64,000 nucleotides of DNA from Enterobacter sp. ENT03 (GTDB lineage Bacteria; Pseudomonadota; Gammaproteobacteria; Enterobacterales; Enterobacteriaceae): the NCBI RefSeq assembly GCF_019218745.1, contig NZ_JAHUXA010000008.1:1-64000 (forward strand). The letters run 5' to 3'. The position numbers and the translations under genes are program-made. This document shows, in pieces, positions 10,297-22,719 of this stretch (position 1 is its first letter; each line of letters begins with the position of its first letter). The notes under the pieces were generated by a model. The model ran no database searches. It was not told the origin of the DNA and saw only the letters and a program-made list of their open reading frames with translations.

Positions 10297-11488
10297 CACG
10301 CTGTGGCAGTGGCGCGGACTGGATCAGGCGGGGGATCTGCAGGAGGGGTTGCTGTGGGGTGAAGATCGCGTCAGCGTGGCAATGACATTACAACGCCGCA
10401 CTGTCCATCTCTTACAGCTCAGACGCTGCCCGGTGCGCCCCCATGTCTGGCGAGGAACGCAAAGCATGGAGCTGATCCGCCAGTTAGCCACGCTGTTGCA
10501 GGCGGGGCTGACGCTGCCGGAGGCGTTACGGCTTTTAGCCGGACAGCATCCGCGCCCCCAATGGCAGGCACTGCTGCAACATATGGCGGAGGAACTGGAA
10601 CAGGGCACGCCCTTTTCGGCAGCGATACAGCAGTGGCCACAGGCGTTCCCCCCGCTGTACGTTGCCCTGATCCACACCGGCGAGCTGACGGGTAAACTCG
10701 ATAGCTGTTGTTTTGAACTGGCGGACCAGCAAAAAGCGCAGCGGCTACTGGCGGCGAAGGTTAAAAAAGCCCTGCGTTATCCATTGATTGTGTTATCGCT
10801 GGCGGTGCTGATTGTGCTGGCGATGGTCTATCTGGTGCTGCCGGAGTTCGCTGCCATCTACCGCACCTTTAACGCGCCGCTGCCAGCGTTAACGCGCGGC
10901 GTGATGGCCATGGCAGACGTGATACATCAGTGCGGTGCGGCGGTGCTGATACTTTTCATCGTGATACTGCTCGCGCTGTGCAGACTGCGTAAAAAGCCGG
11001 GCTGGTTACGCTATCGTCAACGCTTGTTGCTGCGCTGTCCGGTGGTCGGTGCCCTACTGCGTGGGCAAAAGCTCAGTCAGATTTTTACCGTACTCGCACT
11101 GACGCAAAACGCCGGTATCGCCTTTTTGCAGGGGCTGGAAAGTGTGGAAAACACGCTGCCCTGCCCGTACTGGCGGGACGTACTGCATAACGTGCATCAG
11201 GAGATCACTCAGGGAACGCCGATATGGCAGGCGCTGAAAAACAGCCGCGAATTTACCCCGCTCTGCGTACAGCTGGTGAGAACCGGCGAAGCGTCAGGGG
11301 CGCTGGATACCATGCTGGGGGATCTGGCCCGCTATCACAGTGAAAAGACGCAGCATCTGGCGGATAACCTGGCCGCATTGCTGGAGCCGATCATGCTGAT
11401 CGTGACGGGATTAATTATTGGTACGCTGGTGGTGGCGATGTATCTGCCGGTGTTCCATCTGGGGGATGCGATGAGCGGGATGGGATAA
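10286..11488 (+). CDS. hofC: HofC, type IV pilus inner-membrane platform protein (GspF/PilC family)
   Basis: Polytopic platform protein of 400 residues that couples the HofB motor to pilin polymerisation. It has the two repeated GspF domains: about 65-190 with a hydrophobic segment (PLIVLSLAVLIVLAMVYLVL), and about 265-390 ending in a second membrane region (MLIVTGLIIGTLVVAMYLPVF). Repeated family motifs are LLQAGLTLPEALRLL and TQNAGIAFLQGLESV. It overlaps hofB by 11 bases. Confidence 0.93.
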   Translation: MPINTLWQWRGLDQAGDLQEGLLWGEDRVSVAMTLQRRTVHLLQLRRCPVRPHVWRGTQSMELIRQLATLLQAGLTLPEALRLLAGQHPRPQWQALLQHMAEELEQGTPFSAAIQQWPQAFPPLYVALIHTGELTGKLDSCCFELADQQKAQRLLAAKVKKALRYPLIVLSLAVLIVLAMVYLVLPEFAAIYRTFNAPLPALTRGVMAMADVIHQCGAAVLILFIVILLALCRLRKKPGWLRYRQRLLLRCPVVGALLRGQKLSQIFTVLALTQNAGIAFLQGLESVENTLPCPYWRDVLHNVHQEITQGTPIWQALKNSREFTPLCVQLVRTGEASGALDTMLGDLARYHSEKTQHLADNLAALLEPIMLIVTGLIIGTLVVAMYLPVFHLGDAMSGMG

Positions 11489-11490
11489 GG

Positions 11491-11512
11491 CTGGCGCAGC
11501 GAACCGCGCCAG
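11491..11512. terminator. Hairpin between convergent hofC and guaC
   Basis: CTGGCGC (11491-11497) pairs with GCGCCAG (11506-11512) in the 32-base gap between the two convergent stops. There is no T-run, so termination efficiency is uncertain. Confidence 0.4.
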
Positions 11513-11520
11513 CAGCCGCA

Positions 11521-12564
11521 TCAGAGGCTGTTGAAGACGCGGTTCTCTTGCTCCGCCACGCGGATAAACGTGGTGCGCTTGGTCAGCTCTTTCAGACGGG
11601 ACGCGCCCACGTAGGTGCAGGCAGAACGCAGGCCGCCGAGAATATCACGCGCGGTGTATTCAACCGGGCCACGCAGCGGAAGCTTCACGGTTTTACCTTC
11701 GGCTGCACGGTAGCCTGCTACGCCGCCAACATGACGATTCATCGCGGACTCAGAGCTCATGCCGTAAAACAGCATGAATTTCTCGCCGTTTTCATCCACT
11801 ACAGTGCCGCCGCTTTCATCATGGCCCGCCAGCATACCGCCGAGCATCACGAAATCTGCGCCGCCACCGAAGGCTTTCGCCACGTCACCCGGTACAGTGC
11901 AGCCGCCGTCGCTGACGATTTGACCGCCCAGACCATGCGCTGCATCAGCACACTCGATCACCGCAGACAGCTGTGGATAGCCCACACCAGTTTTCACACG
12001 GGTGGTACAGACGGAACCTGGGCCAATACCTACTTTGACGATATCCGCGCCGCAGAGGATCAGCTCTTCACACATTTCGCCGGTCACTACGTTACCTGCG
12101 CAGATGGTTTTATTCGGCCATGCTTCGCGCGCTTTGGTCACAAACTGCGAGAAATGTTCGGAGTAACCATTTGCCACATCAATGCAAATAAAGTTCAGGG
12201 CTGGATTCAGGGCAAGGATCTGACGGGTTTTGTCGAAATCCGCATCAGAGGTGCCGGTGGACACCATTACGTGTTTTAACACTGCATCGGATTCACGCTC
12301 AGCGAATGCCTGCCAGTCGGCCACGGAATAGTGTTTATGTACTGCCGTCAGAATGTCGAATGAAGCCAGTGCTTTTGCCATCGCGAAAGTGCCGACGGTA
12401 TCCATATTGGCGGCAATAATCGGCACGCCAGACCAGGCCATACCTGAATGCTTAAAGGTGAACTCGCGTCCCAGTTCAACATCGGAACGGCTTTTGAGGG
12501 TAGAACGTTTAGGGCGGATAAGGACGTCTTTGAAACCTAACTTCAAATCTTCTTCGATACGCAT
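11521..12564 (-). CDS. guaC: GMP reductase
   Basis: NADPH-dependent reductive deamination of GMP to IMP, linking guanine and adenine nucleotide pools. 347 residues, the same as E. coli GuaC. It is a TIM barrel of the IMPDH/GMPR family: Cys186 in the [11 protein letters not shown] loop is the catalytic thiol, followed by [21 protein letters not shown] for phosphate binding and [11 protein letters not shown]-type flap residues near 270. Monocistronic, divergent from coaE. Confidence 0.97.
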   Translation of the reverse strand: MRIEEDLKLGFKDVLIRPKRSTLKSRSDVELGREFTFKHSGMAWSGVPIIAANMDTVGTFAMAKALASFDILTAVHKHYSVADWQAFAERESDAVLKHVMVSTGTSDADFDKTRQILALNPALNFICIDVANGYSEHFSQFVTKAREAWPNKTICAGNVVTGEMCEELILCGADIVKVGIGPGSVCTTRVKTGVGYPQLSAVIECADAAHGLGGQIVSDGGCTVPGDVAKAFGGGADFVMLGGMLAGHDESGGTVVDENGEKFMLFYGMSSESAMNRHVGGVAGYRAAEGKTVKLPLRGPVEYTARDILGGLRSACTYVGASRLKELTKRTTFIRVAEQENRVFNSL

Positions 12565-12822
12565 GTAGGGGTCCTGGGGTTAATGGCGATAAAAGCAAAC
12601 TGTCAAACACACAACTCCAGTGACGCTATCATACGCACTAAATAGGTCTGCGCAAGACTGCGAAATTCTCTTTTTTTACGCTACAATCCTATAAATTTAC
12701 CTGGAAAACTGGCCTGTTTCGCCGCATCTGACTCGCCGTTTTCTGTACAAATTACAACCGATTGATTTACGAACAAAATAAATTGACCGGTCGTCTGGCT
12801 GACCATTTTGGGATGTTGCGTT

Positions 12823-13443
12823 ATGGGGTATACGGTCGCCTTAACCGGGGGTATTGGCAGTGGCAAAACCACTGTTGCAAACGCTTTCTCCCGCTGTGGG
12901 GTTAACGTTGTAGACGCTGATGTTATCGCCCGCCAGGTCGTTGAGCCGGGTACGCCGGCCCTGGCCGCCATTGGCAACTACTTCGGCAGCACAGTGATTA
13001 ACGCCGACGGGACGTTAAATCGTCGCGTACTGCGCGAACGCATTTTTTCCTCCCCGGCAGACAAAGCCTGGCTTAACGCATTACTGCATCCGTTAATTCA
13101 CCAGGAAACCCAGCGCCAGATTGCGCAGGCGACATCGCCTTACGTCTTATGGGTCGTTCCGTTATTGGTCGAAAATCAGTTACATACCAAAGCCGATCGG
13201 GTGCTGGTGGTGGATGTCTCGCCGGAAATACAACTCTCTCGCACCATGCAGCGCGATGGCGTAACACGCGAACATGCCGAACATATTCTCGCCGCACAAG
13301 CGACGCGAGAAGCACGCCTGGCCGTCGCTGATGATGTTATTGACAATAATGGCGCACCAGATGCTGTGGCATCGGATGTTGCCCGCCTGCATACCGCGTA
13401 CCTACGCTACGCCGCGCAGGCCGTTTCACAGGAAAAACCTTAA
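12823..13443 (+). CDS. coaE: Dephospho-CoA kinase
   Basis: Last step of coenzyme A synthesis, phosphorylating the 3'-hydroxyl of dephospho-CoA. P-loop GGIGSGKTT at residues 9-17, the [13 protein letters not shown] substrate segment and the HPLIHQET helix are present. 206 residues, the E. coli length, when started at ATG 12823 ([10 protein letters not shown]), which has GGGAT 8 nt upstream; an in-frame TTG at 12808 would add five residues absent from homologues. Its last base is shared with the zapD start codon. Confidence 0.95.
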   Translation: MGYTVALTGGIGSGKTTVANAFSRCGVNVVDADVIARQVVEPGTPALAAIGNYFGSTVINADGTLNRRVLRERIFSSPADKAWLNALLHPLIHQETQRQIAQATSPYVLWVVPLLVENQLHTKADRVLVVDVSPEIQLSRTMQRDGVTREHAEHILAAQATREARLAVADDVIDNNGAPDAVASDVARLHTAYLRYAAQAVSQEKP

Positions 13444-14186
13444 TGCACACCCACGTCCTCTTTGAACACCCGCTTAACGAGAAAATGCGCACCTGGTTGC
13501 GCATTGAATTTTTGATCCAGCAGCTGTCATGCCGTTTACCTATCGCCGATTCAACCGATGCGCTGCATTTTTTCCGTAATATCGGCGATCTGCTGGATGT
13601 GTTCGAGCGCGGTGAAGTGCGCACAGAATTATTGAAAGAGCTGGAGCGCCAGCAGCGTAAGCTGAAAGCCTGGATTGAAGTACCGGGCGTGGATCAGGAG
13701 CGGATCGCCGCCCTGAGTGAACAGCTTCGCCAGTGCAGCACACTGCTGATGTCTGCCCCGCGCATTGGTCAGTTACTGCGGGAAGATAAGCTGATTGGTC
13801 TGGTACGCCAGCGCCTGAGCATTCCTGGCGGCTGCTGTAGCTTTGATTTGCCGACGCTGCACCTGTGGCTGCATCTGCCTCAGTCGCAGCGGGACGAGCA
13901 GGTCAGCATCTGGCTTAATAGTCTGCAACCTTTGACCCAGACGTTAACCCTGATCCTCGATTTAGTCCGTAATTCCGCGCCATTCCGTAAGCAGACCAGC
14001 CTGCATGGTTTTTACCAGGATAACGGCGATGATGCCGATTTACTGCGTCTGCATATCGCCCTGGCGGATGCACTCTATCCACAAATTTCCGGCCATAAAA
14101 GCCGCTTCGCCATTCGCTTTCTGCCACTGGACAGCGAGAATGGCGTCATCCCTGAACGTCTGGATTTTGAACTGGCTTGCTGTTAA
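13443..14186 (+). CDS. zapD: ZapD, FtsZ-ring stabilising protein
   Basis: Cytoplasmic cell-division factor (YacF) that binds the FtsZ C-terminus and bundles protofilaments. 247 residues, the E. coli length. N-terminus [21 protein letters not shown] begins a helical domain followed by a beta-sandwich. The start codon overlaps the coaE stop (TAATG), and yacG follows after 9 bases. Its position beside coaE and mutT, close to the dcw cluster, is conserved in gamma-proteobacteria. Confidence 0.95.
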   Translation: MHTHVLFEHPLNEKMRTWLRIEFLIQQLSCRLPIADSTDALHFFRNIGDLLDVFERGEVRTELLKELERQQRKLKAWIEVPGVDQERIAALSEQLRQCSTLLMSAPRIGQLLREDKLIGLVRQRLSIPGGCCSFDLPTLHLWLHLPQSQRDEQVSIWLNSLQPLTQTLTLILDLVRNSAPFRKQTSLHGFYQDNGDDADLLRLHIALADALYPQISGHKSRFAIRFLPLDSENGVIPERLDFELACC

Positions 14187-14195
14187 GGAACTGAT

Positions 14196-14390
14196 ATGTC
14201 TGAAGTCATGATTGTAAACTGCCCGACCTGCGGGAAAAAAGTTGTCTGGGGCGACGTCAGTCCGTTTCGCCCGTTTTGTTCGAAGCGCTGCCAGCTGATT
14301 GATCTCGGTGAGTGGGCGGCGGAAGAAAAACGCATTCCGAGTGCCGGCGAGCTTAATGACAGCGATGACTGGAGTGAAGAGAAGCTTTAA
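14196..14390 (+). CDS. yacG: YacG, zinc-binding DNA gyrase inhibitor
   Basis: A 64-residue zinc protein known in E. coli to bind GyrB and block gyrase activity. The four ligands are visible as NCPTCGKK near the N-terminus and [14 protein letters not shown] in the middle; the tail is acidic and disordered. It follows zapD by 9 bases, and its 3' end overlaps the convergent mutT by 4 bases. Confidence 0.93.
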   Translation: MSEVMIVNCPTCGKKVVWGDVSPFRPFCSKRCQLIDLGEWAAEEKRIPSAGELNDSDDWSEEKL

Positions 14391-14779
14391 GGCTCCTGGT
14401 GTAACCGGGCGACAATAGGGGCATTTGCGGGCGGGAAATCGTCTGCATTCAGCGCCTGCTGCGCAATCCAGCCGCCCGGCTGACCTTCTCTGCCCCAGGG
14501 TTCGCCTTCCCAGCCTTCGACCAGATAGAACCACAACGTGATATGCAGTTCCGGGTAGCTGTACTCCAGTCGCTCGTACAGCTGCGCGCTGGTAACAACG
14601 ATCCCGACTTCCTCTTCCAGCTCGCGCACCAGCGCCTGTTCCGGCGTTTCTCCCGCTTCGATCTTACCGCCGGGAAACTCTTTTTTGTTCGCCATATGCG
14701 CGTCGGCGGCACGTTGAGTAATAAAGATTTCGCCCTGCGCGTTGCGGATAATGCCCGCTGAAATATGCAGTACTTTCAT
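14387..14779 (-). CDS. mutT: 8-oxo-dGTP diphosphatase MutT
   Basis: Hydrolyses 8-oxo-dGTP to the monophosphate and so prevents A:T to C:G transversions. 130 residues. A complete Nudix box runs from Gly38 to Gly59: Glu44, Arg52, Glu53, Glu56 and Glu57 are all in the expected spacing. It lies 60 bases downstream of secA on the same strand, behind a hairpin terminator, so some read-through from secA is likely as in E. coli. Confidence 0.96.
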   Translation of the reverse strand: MKVLHISAGIIRNAQGEIFITQRAADAHMANKKEFPGGKIEAGETPEQALVRELEEEVGIVVTSAQLYERLEYSYPELHITLWFYLVEGWEGEPWGREGQPGGWIAQQALNADDFPPANAPIVARLHQEP

Positions 14780-14795
14780 TAAGTTCGCTCCATAA

Positions 14796-14821
14796 AAAAG
14801 GCGCAGTTATCTGCGCCTTTT
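14796..14821 (-). terminator. Terminator after secA
   Basis: AAAAGGCGCAG (14796-14806) pairs with CTGCGCCTTTT (14811-14821) over a TTAT loop; on the minus strand the stem is followed by further T residues. It lies between the secA stop and the mutT start. Confidence 0.75.
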
Positions 14822-14839
14822 GTGGTGGTCGTTACCGGA

Positions 14840-17545
14840 TCAGTTCAGACGGCCATGACACTGTTTGAATTTCTTGCCGGAACCGCACGGGCAGGGATCG
14901 TTTCGGCCCACTTTGCGTTCGCCGGTCTGGGCAGCCAGCGCTTCTGCAGCTTCTGCTTCGTCGGTCTGATGGCTGAGCTGTTGCATCTGCGCCAGACGTT
15001 CAGCTTCCTGACGACGCTGCTGCTCCATCTCTTCCACTTCTTCCGGCTCGCGCACCTGCACCTTGCTCAGGGTGCTGATCACTTCATACTTCAGTGATTC
15101 CAGCATCGCCGCAAACATGGCGAAGGATTCGCGTTTGTATTCCTGCTTCGGATCTTTCTGCGCGTATCCGCGCAGGTGGATGCCCTGACGCAGGTAATCC
15201 ATCGCTGCCAGATGCTCTTTCCACAGGGAATCCAGCGTTTGCAGCATCACGCCTTTTTCGAAGTGGCGCATCATCTCGGTGCCGACGATTTCTTCTTTGC
15301 GTTTATAGACTTCAATCGCCTGAGTCAGAATACGCTCACGCAGGGTCTCCTCGTGCAGCTCTGGCTCTTTATCCAGCCACTCGCCAATCGGCAAATCAAG
15401 ATCGAAGTCGTTTTTCAGACGTTCCTGCAGACCCGGGATGTCCCACATTTCTTCCAGCGACTGCGGTGGAATGTGCGCATCAATGGTTGCCTTGAAGACA
15501 TCTTCGCGGATGCTGTTGATGGTTTCGCTTACGTCGGACACATCCAGCAGTTCGTTACGTTGGGAGTAAATCGCACGACGCTGATCGTTCGCCACATCAT
15601 CATATTCCAGCAGCTGCTTACGAATATCGAAGTTACGGCTTTCCACTTTACGCTGAGCGTTGGCAATGGCTTTGGTCACCCATGGGTGTTCGATAGCTTC
15701 GCCCGGCTTCATCCCCAGTTTACGCATCATGCCCGACACACGGTCAGAGGCAAAAATACGCATCAGCGCATCTTCCATCGACAGGTAGAAACGAGAAGAA
15801 CCCGCATCACCCTGACGACCAGAACGGCCACGCAGCTGGTTATCGATACGACGGGATTCGTGACGCTCAGTACCAATGATGTGCAAGCCACCGGACGCCA
15901 GTACGGCATCGTGACGCACCTGCCAGTCGGCTTTAAGCTGCGCGATCTGCTCTGGCGTTGGATCTTCCAGCTCGGCAAGCTCTGCCTGCCAGCTACCGCC
16001 CAGCACAATATCCGTACCACGACCCGCCATGTTAGTGGCGATGGTCACTGCTGACGGATAACCGGCCTGCGCGACGATAGCGGCTTCGTTGGCGTGGAAT
16101 TTGGCGTTCAGCACGTTGTGCTTGATACCGGCTTTTTCCAGCTCGTGGGATACCACTTCTGATTTTTCGATAGAGATGGTACCCACCAGCACTGGCTGGC
16201 CGTTCGCGGTACGCTCTTTAATGTCTTCGATAATAGCCTGAATTTTTTCCGCTTCGGTCATGTAGACCAGATCCGGCATATCTTTACGGATCATCGGACG
16301 GTTGGTCGGCACCACCACGGTATCCAGCTTATAAATGGAGCTAAATTCAAAGGCTTCGGTGTCAGCGGTACCGGTCATACCGGCCAGTTTTTCATACAGA
16401 CGGAAATAGTTCTGGAAGGTGATGGACGCCAGCGTCTGGTTTTCGTTCTGGATTTGCACGCCTTCTTTAGCTTCTACCGCCTGGTGCAGACCATCGGACC
16501 AGCGACGGCCCTGCATGGTACGACCGGTGTGCTCATCAACGATGATGACTTCGCCGTCTTTGACGATGTAGTCAACGTCGCGGGTAAAGAGCACGTGCGC
16601 ACGCAGCGCAGCGGTAACGTGGTGCATCAGCATGATGTTCGCCGGAGAGTACAGCGACTCACCCTCTTCCATAATGCCTTCTTTTACCAGCAGTTCTTCC
16701 ACCAGCACCAGACCGCGCTCAGTGATGTTTACCTGGCGGGATTTCTCATCCACCGAGAAGTGCCCTTCACCCTGGAAGGTGTCGGAGTCTTCTTTTTCCT
16801 GGCGGATCAGATTTGGAATGATTTTATTCACGCGCATGTACATCTCGGAGCTGTCTTCAGCCGGGCCGGAGATGATAAGCGGCGTACGGGCTTCATCGAT
16901 AAGGATGGAGTCCACCTCATCCACCAGCGCGTAGTGCAGTTTACGCTGCACGCGTTCTTCTGGACTGAATGCCATGTTATCGCGCAGGTAGTCGAAGCCG
17001 TATTCGTTGTTGGTGCCGTAGGTGATGTCAGCGGCATAAGCTTCGCGCTTCGCTGGCGCTGGCATATTGGGCAGGTTGATGCCTACCGTCAGACCGAGGA
17101 ACTCAAACAGCGGACGGTTGTTTTCAGCATCACGCTGCGCCAGATAGTCGTTGACGGTAACCACGTGCACGCCTTTACCGCTCAGAGCGTTCAGGTAAGC
17201 CGGCAGGGTTGCGGTCAGGGTTTTACCTTCACCGGTACGCATTTCTGCGATGCAGCGTTCATTGAGCACCATACCGCCCAGCAACTGCACGTCAAAGTGA
17301 CGCATACCGAATACACGTTTACTCGCTTCACGTACTACCGCAAAGGCTTCCGGGATCAGGCTTTCAACGGTCTCACCCTTTTCCAGACGCGCACGGAATT
17401 CACCGGTTTTGGCTTTCAGCTCATCATCGGTGAGCTTTTCCATTGCCGGTTCCATGCTGTTAATCACACCCACTACTTTGCGCATACGGCGCAGGGTACG
17501 GTCGTTACGACTACCAAAAACTTTTGTTAATAATTTGATTAGCAT
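14840..17545 (-). CDS. secA: Protein translocase ATPase SecA
   Basis: Motor ATPase that drives preproteins through SecYEG; soluble and membrane-peripheral. 901 residues, the E. coli length. Walker A in [12 protein letters not shown] (near 100-110), [15 protein letters not shown] as the DEAD-like motif, [35 protein letters not shown] and [16 protein letters not shown] of the second motor domain. The C-terminal zinc finger [14 protein letters not shown] binds SecB. Expression is coupled to secM upstream through the arrest peptide. Confidence 0.98.
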   Translation of the reverse strand: MLIKLLTKVFGSRNDRTLRRMRKVVGVINSMEPAMEKLTDDELKAKTGEFRARLEKGETVESLIPEAFAVVREASKRVFGMRHFDVQLLGGMVLNERCIAEMRTGEGKTLTATLPAYLNALSGKGVHVVTVNDYLAQRDAENNRPLFEFLGLTVGINLPNMPAPAKREAYAADITYGTNNEYGFDYLRDNMAFSPEERVQRKLHYALVDEVDSILIDEARTPLIISGPAEDSSEMYMRVNKIIPNLIRQEKEDSDTFQGEGHFSVDEKSRQVNITERGLVLVEELLVKEGIMEEGESLYSPANIMLMHHVTAALRAHVLFTRDVDYIVKDGEVIIVDEHTGRTMQGRRWSDGLHQAVEAKEGVQIQNENQTLASITFQNYFRLYEKLAGMTGTADTEAFEFSSIYKLDTVVVPTNRPMIRKDMPDLVYMTEAEKIQAIIEDIKERTANGQPVLVGTISIEKSEVVSHELEKAGIKHNVLNAKFHANEAAIVAQAGYPSAVTIATNMAGRGTDIVLGGSWQAELAELEDPTPEQIAQLKADWQVRHDAVLASGGLHIIGTERHESRRIDNQLRGRSGRQGDAGSSRFYLSMEDALMRIFASDRVSGMMRKLGMKPGEAIEHPWVTKAIANAQRKVESRNFDIRKQLLEYDDVANDQRRAIYSQRNELLDVSDVSETINSIREDVFKATIDAHIPPQSLEEMWDIPGLQERLKNDFDLDLPIGEWLDKEPELHEETLRERILTQAIEVYKRKEEIVGTEMMRHFEKGVMLQTLDSLWKEHLAAMDYLRQGIHLRGYAQKDPKQEYKRESFAMFAAMLESLKYEVISTLSKVQVREPEEVEEMEQQRRQEAERLAQMQQLSHQTDEAEAAEALAAQTGERKVGRNDPCPCGSGKKFKQCHGRLN

Positions 17546-17606
17546 AATAAAATCTCAAACGCCCCGCTTCGCGGAGTCTACTAAAAAAGGAAAATACCAG
17601 AAAAGA
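17546..17606 (-). promoter_or_regulatory. secM-secA intergenic helix region
   Basis: This 61-base spacer contains CCGC-TTC-GCGG (17564-17574) and a longer imperfect stem reaching towards the secA start. In E. coli the equivalent helix hides the secA ribosome site and is opened when a ribosome stalls on SecM. The sequence beside the start (on the minus strand, GGCGTTTGAGATTTTATTATG-like, read here in two parts) is conserved with E. coli from memory. Confidence 0.6.
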
Positions 17607-18110
17607 TCAGCTGAGGCGTTGAGGTCCAGCGCGGATCCCCTGCACCTGGCTTAGCCAGGCAGAGACGGTAAATGCCGCCGGGGAGAAAGATGAGGCAGTG
17701 ACGTACTGACGAACGATGACCGGAGGTTTTCTCTCCTGGGTCAGTAAAGCATTCAGCGTATCCAGCAGCGCGCGATGATGCGCTTCAATGGGTAACGGTT
17801 CTTCCGCGACAGAAAGCGCCTGAGGTGCCATCGCAAATGAGAGATGGCGGATAACGGTGCGGATGGCGTGCTGATGCCAGTAATCGACGGTAAAACTGGG
17901 ACGACGATTTGCTTCCAGCAACGCGAGGCTGGTGAAGTTTACCGGGTTGAGGCGATCGTGATTACTGGCGGCGGTTTTTGCAGGTTGAGTCGCGTCAGCA
18001 TTATTATTGAGCGTGGGGAGGCCGAGACTCGCCGCGACCATCCCTAACAAGAGATGCGGCCAGAAGTAGCGTCTGCCAAATTGTCGCCAGCGCGTCAGTA
18101 ATCCGCTCAC
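17607..18110 (-). CDS. secM: SecM, secretion monitor arrest protein
   Basis: Exported regulatory peptide that stalls its own ribosome when secretion is slow, raising secA translation. 167 residues with a GTG start (preceded by GAGGT), an N-terminal signal region ([13 protein letters not shown]) and the C-terminal arrest motif. The motif runs from Phe147 to Pro163: F....WL....GIRAGP, then QRLS and stop. The E. coli motif has Ile in place of Leu153. The middle of the protein is shorter than in E. coli around residues 130-145. Directly upstream of secA. Confidence 0.95.
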   Translation of the reverse strand: MSGLLTRWRQFGRRYFWPHLLLGMVAASLGLPTLNNNADATQPAKTAASNHDRLNPVNFTSLALLEANRRPSFTVDYWHQHAIRTVIRHLSFAMAPQALSVAEEPLPIEAHHRALLDTLNALLTQERKPPVIVRQYVTASSFSPAAFTVSAWLSQVQGIRAGPQRLS

Positions 18111-18332
18111 TTACCTCACCTGAATTGATGCAAACCTGCACAGGTTTATTGTGTATTGGTTTTTGTGCGCCCAAATATTACCACTAATGCCGGGATACGA
18201 CAGCAGTAATGAGGAGATGGACGGCGTAAATCTGCTTAAGAAAGCGGCGAACGCACCAGGAAAAATGCTGAAGTAGATATAGCACACGGCAGACAGGAAG
18301 AAGCATCGAAAACCGGCAGTTAAAAACAAAAA

Positions 18333-18376
18333 CGACTGGCGCCCCTGACCGGAGAGAGTGCCAGGTTAACCAGTCG
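18333..18376 (-). terminator. lpxC terminator
   Basis: CGACTGG (18333-18339) pairs with CCAGTCG (18370-18376), with an inner CCTG/CAGG pairing; on the minus strand the stem ends in TTTTTGTTTTT. It lies 24 bases after the lpxC stop. The remainder of the secM-lpxC gap (18111-18332) shows no gene; it should hold the secM promoter. Confidence 0.7.
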
Positions 18377-18399
18377 AATTTTAATAATGGTGTGGGCTG

Positions 18400-19338
<939 letters not shown>

Positions 19339-19417
19339 CTATCCAACCAGATTGTACTACACAACCGGTGGGCCAGTTTAGCACAAAGAGCGGAGATGCC
19401 CAACTTCCAGCCAATTC

Positions 19418-20569
19418 TTAATCGGCCTGCTTGCGCAGAAACGCCGGGATATCCAGATAATCCGGCTCTTTCGTGGTCTGCGGCGTATTGTCGTTAACCA
19501 CTTTTGCTGCCGGTTTTTGTTCCTGAGTCAGCGGTGCCATACCGTGCTGCTGGTAGCGATCCAGAACCGGTTGCTGCGTTTGTTTGTTGGTCACCAGGGT
19601 GATTTCAGGACGCTTATCCATGCCGATACCGGTCGCGACAACAGTCACGCGCAGCTCGTCGTTCATTTCTGGATCAAGCGACGTACCAATTACCACGGTC
19701 GCGTTATCGGAAGCGAAGGCACGAATGGTGTTACCTACGGTTTCGAATTCATCCAGACGCAGGTCGAAGCCAGCGGTGATGTTAACCAGCACGCCACGTG
19801 CTCCAGACAGGTCGATGTCTTCCAGCAGCGGGCTGGAGATCGCCATTTCTGCCGCTTCTTCTGCACGATCTTCGCCACTGGCCACGCCAGAGCCCATCAT
19901 CGCATAGCCCATTTCGGACATCACGGTGCGCACGTCTGCAAAGTCAACGTTCATCAGACCCGGACGGGTGATCAGTTCAGCGATACCCTGCACGGCGCCT
20001 TTTAATACGTCATTCGCCGCGCCAAACGCATCCAGCAGGGAGATACCGCGCCCCAGCACTTTCAGCAGTTTGTCGTTAGGAATGGTGATCAGCGAGTCCA
20101 CATGCTTGGACAGCTCGGTGATACCCTGCTCCGCGAATGCCATACGCTTCTTGCCTTCGAAATTGAAAGGCTTGGTCACGACAGCAACGGTCAGAATACC
20201 CAAATCTTTTGCTACTTCAGCCACCACTGGCGCTGCACCGGTACCGGTACCGCCGCCCATGCCCGCTGCGATAAACACCATGTCTGCGCCATCGAGCGCC
20301 GCACGCAGTGCTTCACGATCTTCTTCTGCCGCATTGCGGCCGACTTCCGGGTTAGCGCCTGCGCCCAGACCTTTAGTGATGCCGCCGCCAATCTGAATGG
20401 TTTGACCCACCGCCGTTTTACGCAACGCTTGCGCGTCGGTATTCACCGCGAAGAATTCCACACCTTCGATGCGCTCGCGCACCATGTGTTCGACGGCGTT
20501 ACCGCCGCCACCACCGACGCCGATGACTTTAATCACCGCGTCGTTGGTCAGTTCCATAGGTTCAAACAT
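19418..20569 (-). CDS. ftsZ: Cell division GTPase FtsZ
   Basis: Tubulin homologue that polymerises at midcell to form the Z ring. 383 residues as in E. coli. Tubulin signature [13 protein letters not shown] (near 104-114), [10 protein letters not shown] at the N-terminus, [11 protein letters not shown] synergy loop, and the C-terminal binding tail [14 protein letters not shown] that recruits FtsA, ZipA, ZapD and MinC. 62 bases separate it from ftsA. Confidence 0.98.
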   Translation of the reverse strand: MFEPMELTNDAVIKVIGVGGGGGNAVEHMVRERIEGVEFFAVNTDAQALRKTAVGQTIQIGGGITKGLGAGANPEVGRNAAEEDREALRAALDGADMVFIAAGMGGGTGTGAAPVVAEVAKDLGILTVAVVTKPFNFEGKKRMAFAEQGITELSKHVDSLITIPNDKLLKVLGRGISLLDAFGAANDVLKGAVQGIAELITRPGLMNVDFADVRTVMSEMGYAMMGSGVASGEDRAEEAAEMAISSPLLEDIDLSGARGVLVNITAGFDLRLDEFETVGNTIRAFASDNATVVIGTSLDPEMNDELRVTVVATGIGMDKRPEITLVTNKQTQQPVLDRYQQHGMAPLTQEQKPAAKVVNDNTPQTTKEPDYLDIPAFLRKQAD

Positions 20570-20631
20570 AATTTCTCTCCGTTTTGTGCCTGTCGCCTGA
20601 GACCGCTAATATTCTCCGGTCTCTGAAAAAA

Positions 20632-21888
20632 TTAAAACTCTTTTCGCAGCCAGCTGTTGAGTCGTTTGATCCACGAGCCGACTGACACACGTTTTTCCAC
20701 TTCTGCTTCACCACTCAAATGGGACTCTTTCCCGTAATGAAGCAACCCAACCGCCGTGGAATAATACGGCTCCTGGGCATAATCCGTAAGTCCGGTAATA
20801 TTCAGCGGCGCCCCAATACGCACCTGCGTATGGAACACGCGCTGTGCGCAGGCGGCTAAGCCTTCGATCTGCGCGGCACCGCCTGTCAACACAATCCCCG
20901 CCGCCAGATGATGTTTCACACCCTGCTGACGAAGCTGCTCCTGCAACTGTAAAATCTCTTCGTTTACCAGATTGAGCAGTTCGGTGTACCGTGGCTCAAT
21001 CACTTCTGCCAGCGTCTGACGCTGCAGGCTGCGTGGCGGACGACCGCCTACGCTGGGTACTTCCACGCTCTCATCTTTACCGACGATGGAGCCGAGCGCG
21101 CAGCCATGGCGCACTTTGATCGCTTCGGCATCGCTCGGCGGCGTACCGAAGGCATACGCGATATCGCTGGTGACGACGTTCCCTGCATAAGGGATCACTT
21201 TTGTGTGACGTAACGCCCCACCGGTATAGACGGCAATATCCATTGTACCACCGCCAACGTCGACAACGCAGACACCCAGTTCACGTTCATCTTCAGTCAA
21301 CACAGAATAACTGGATGCCAGTCCGGCAAAGATCAGTTGGTCAACTTTCAGGCCACAACGTTCAACGGCTTTAACAATGTTTTTCGCCATATCGTTGTGA
21401 CATGTGATCAAGTGCACTTTTGCCTGCATACGTACGCCAGACAGCCCCACCGGGTTCTTGATCCCTTCCTGGTAATCAATGGCGTACTCCTGCGGAATGA
21501 CATGCAGGACACGGTGCTCGTCCCGTACGCGCACAGATTTGGCAGTATGCACGACGTTTTCAACGTCTTCCTGCGTCACTTCTTCTTCTGAAATCGGTAC
21601 CATACCAATTTCATTCTGGCAGCTGATGTGTTTACCAGAGAGCGCCAGGTACACTGACGAAATCTGGCAGTCTGCCATTAATTCTGCCTGGTCAATGGCA
21701 CGCTGCACGCATTTAACCACGGACTCCAGGTCATTAACCCCACCTTTATCCATACCACGGGACGGGCAGCTGCCCACACCAATGATATTGATCATACCGT
21801 CGGGCAGAACTTCCCCTACTAAAGCGGCAACCTTTGCGGTGCCAATCTCCAGTCCAACTACCAGTTTTCTGTCCGTCGCCTTGATCAT
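20632..21888 (-). CDS. ftsA: Cell division protein FtsA
   Basis: Actin-like ATPase that tethers FtsZ to the inner membrane. 418 residues, two fewer than E. coli. N-terminal [14 protein letters not shown] phosphate loop, [14 protein letters not shown] and [13 protein letters not shown] nucleotide motifs, and a C-terminal amphipathic helix ([14 protein letters not shown]) that inserts in the membrane. Its start overlaps the ftsQ stop by 4 bases. Confidence 0.97.
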   Translation of the reverse strand: MIKATDRKLVVGLEIGTAKVAALVGEVLPDGMINIIGVGSCPSRGMDKGGVNDLESVVKCVQRAIDQAELMADCQISSVYLALSGKHISCQNEIGMVPISEEEVTQEDVENVVHTAKSVRVRDEHRVLHVIPQEYAIDYQEGIKNPVGLSGVRMQAKVHLITCHNDMAKNIVKAVERCGLKVDQLIFAGLASSYSVLTEDERELGVCVVDVGGGTMDIAVYTGGALRHTKVIPYAGNVVTSDIAYAFGTPPSDAEAIKVRHGCALGSIVGKDESVEVPSVGGRPPRSLQRQTLAEVIEPRYTELLNLVNEEILQLQEQLRQQGVKHHLAAGIVLTGGAAQIEGLAACAQRVFHTQVRIGAPLNITGLTDYAQEPYYSTAVGLLHYGKESHLSGEAEVEKRVSVGSWIKRLNSWLRKEF

Positions 21889-22718
21889 TGTTGCTCTGCC
21901 TGTGCCTGATTCTGTTGCTGATTAGGATCCTCAATGGGAGCCGGTTTCCATCCGACCGCCGCGCCTGAGTCATAGCGCAAGTCAACGTAGCTAATCTCTT
22001 TACCTTCGGTCTGCGCCTGCTGCAAAAGCACCGGGTACAGTTCAACAAAGCGGGACAGGCGTTTCATCGTATCGCCCCGCCCAAGATTGAGCTTAATATC
22101 GTTGTTCAACGTCAGTTGCCAGGAGCGCCGCGCGGTCATGGCCGCCTCCTTCAACGTGAACTTATCCTTCGCGAGCTCTTTGCCCATATCACGGTAGCCC
22201 TGCAGGACTTCGTTTTCGCTCCCTTCAGGACCGTACAGCAGAGGCAATCCCTCTTTGCTGACGCGATCGCCCGGTACGCTGAACGAATTTCCATCGGCAT
22301 CGACCATGTGCTGATCATTCCACCGCGCTATTGGCACGTATTCAACCAGATGAATCTTCAATTCATCAGGCCATTGCTTACGAACGCTCGCCTGCTTGAT
22401 CCACGGCAGACGCTCGATCTGGCTCTGGATGATGTTAACGTCCTGCGTCATAAAGGTGCCAGGCGATCCCAGCGCCAGTATGGACTGACGAATATCATCG
22501 TTACGCGTGAAATGCCGTTCCCCTGTCACCACGAGTCTGGAGAGGGGTAAACGCTGCGCATCATCCATCCAACCAAGAACCATCCAACCGCTTACCAACA
22601 CGGTACACAGCACCGTAAGCAGGAAAATAATCCCTGCCAGTCGCGTTCCATTATTCCGCCGTGAAGAGATAACCTCTTCTTCACTCTGGTTGCGCGTGTT
22701 CAGTGCCGCCTGCGACAT
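21885..22718 (-). CDS. ftsQ: Cell division protein FtsQ
   Basis: Bitopic divisome scaffold that joins FtsB and FtsL. 277 residues. A cytoplasmic tail (about 1-25) precedes one membrane helix ([24 protein letters not shown]). The periplasmic POTRA domain follows ([18 protein letters not shown]), then the beta domain with [27 protein letters not shown]. The C-terminus is Gln-rich ([12 protein letters not shown]). One base after ddlB, overlapping ftsA. Confidence 0.97.
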   Translation of the reverse strand: MSQAALNTRNQSEEEVISSRRNNGTRLAGIIFLLTVLCTVLVSGWMVLGWMDDAQRLPLSRLVVTGERHFTRNDDIRQSILALGSPGTFMTQDVNIIQSQIERLPWIKQASVRKQWPDELKIHLVEYVPIARWNDQHMVDADGNSFSVPGDRVSKEGLPLLYGPEGSENEVLQGYRDMGKELAKDKFTLKEAAMTARRSWQLTLNNDIKLNLGRGDTMKRLSRFVELYPVLLQQAQTEGKEISYVDLRYDSGAAVGWKPAPIEDPNQQQNQAQAEQQ

Positions 22719-22719
22719 A

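Noticed and set aside
16454-17530. Long open frame antisense to secA (about 358 codons)
   Set aside because: It is the mirror of a highly conserved, codon-biased gene; its product is His/Phe/Val-rich, resembles no family and has no ribosome site.
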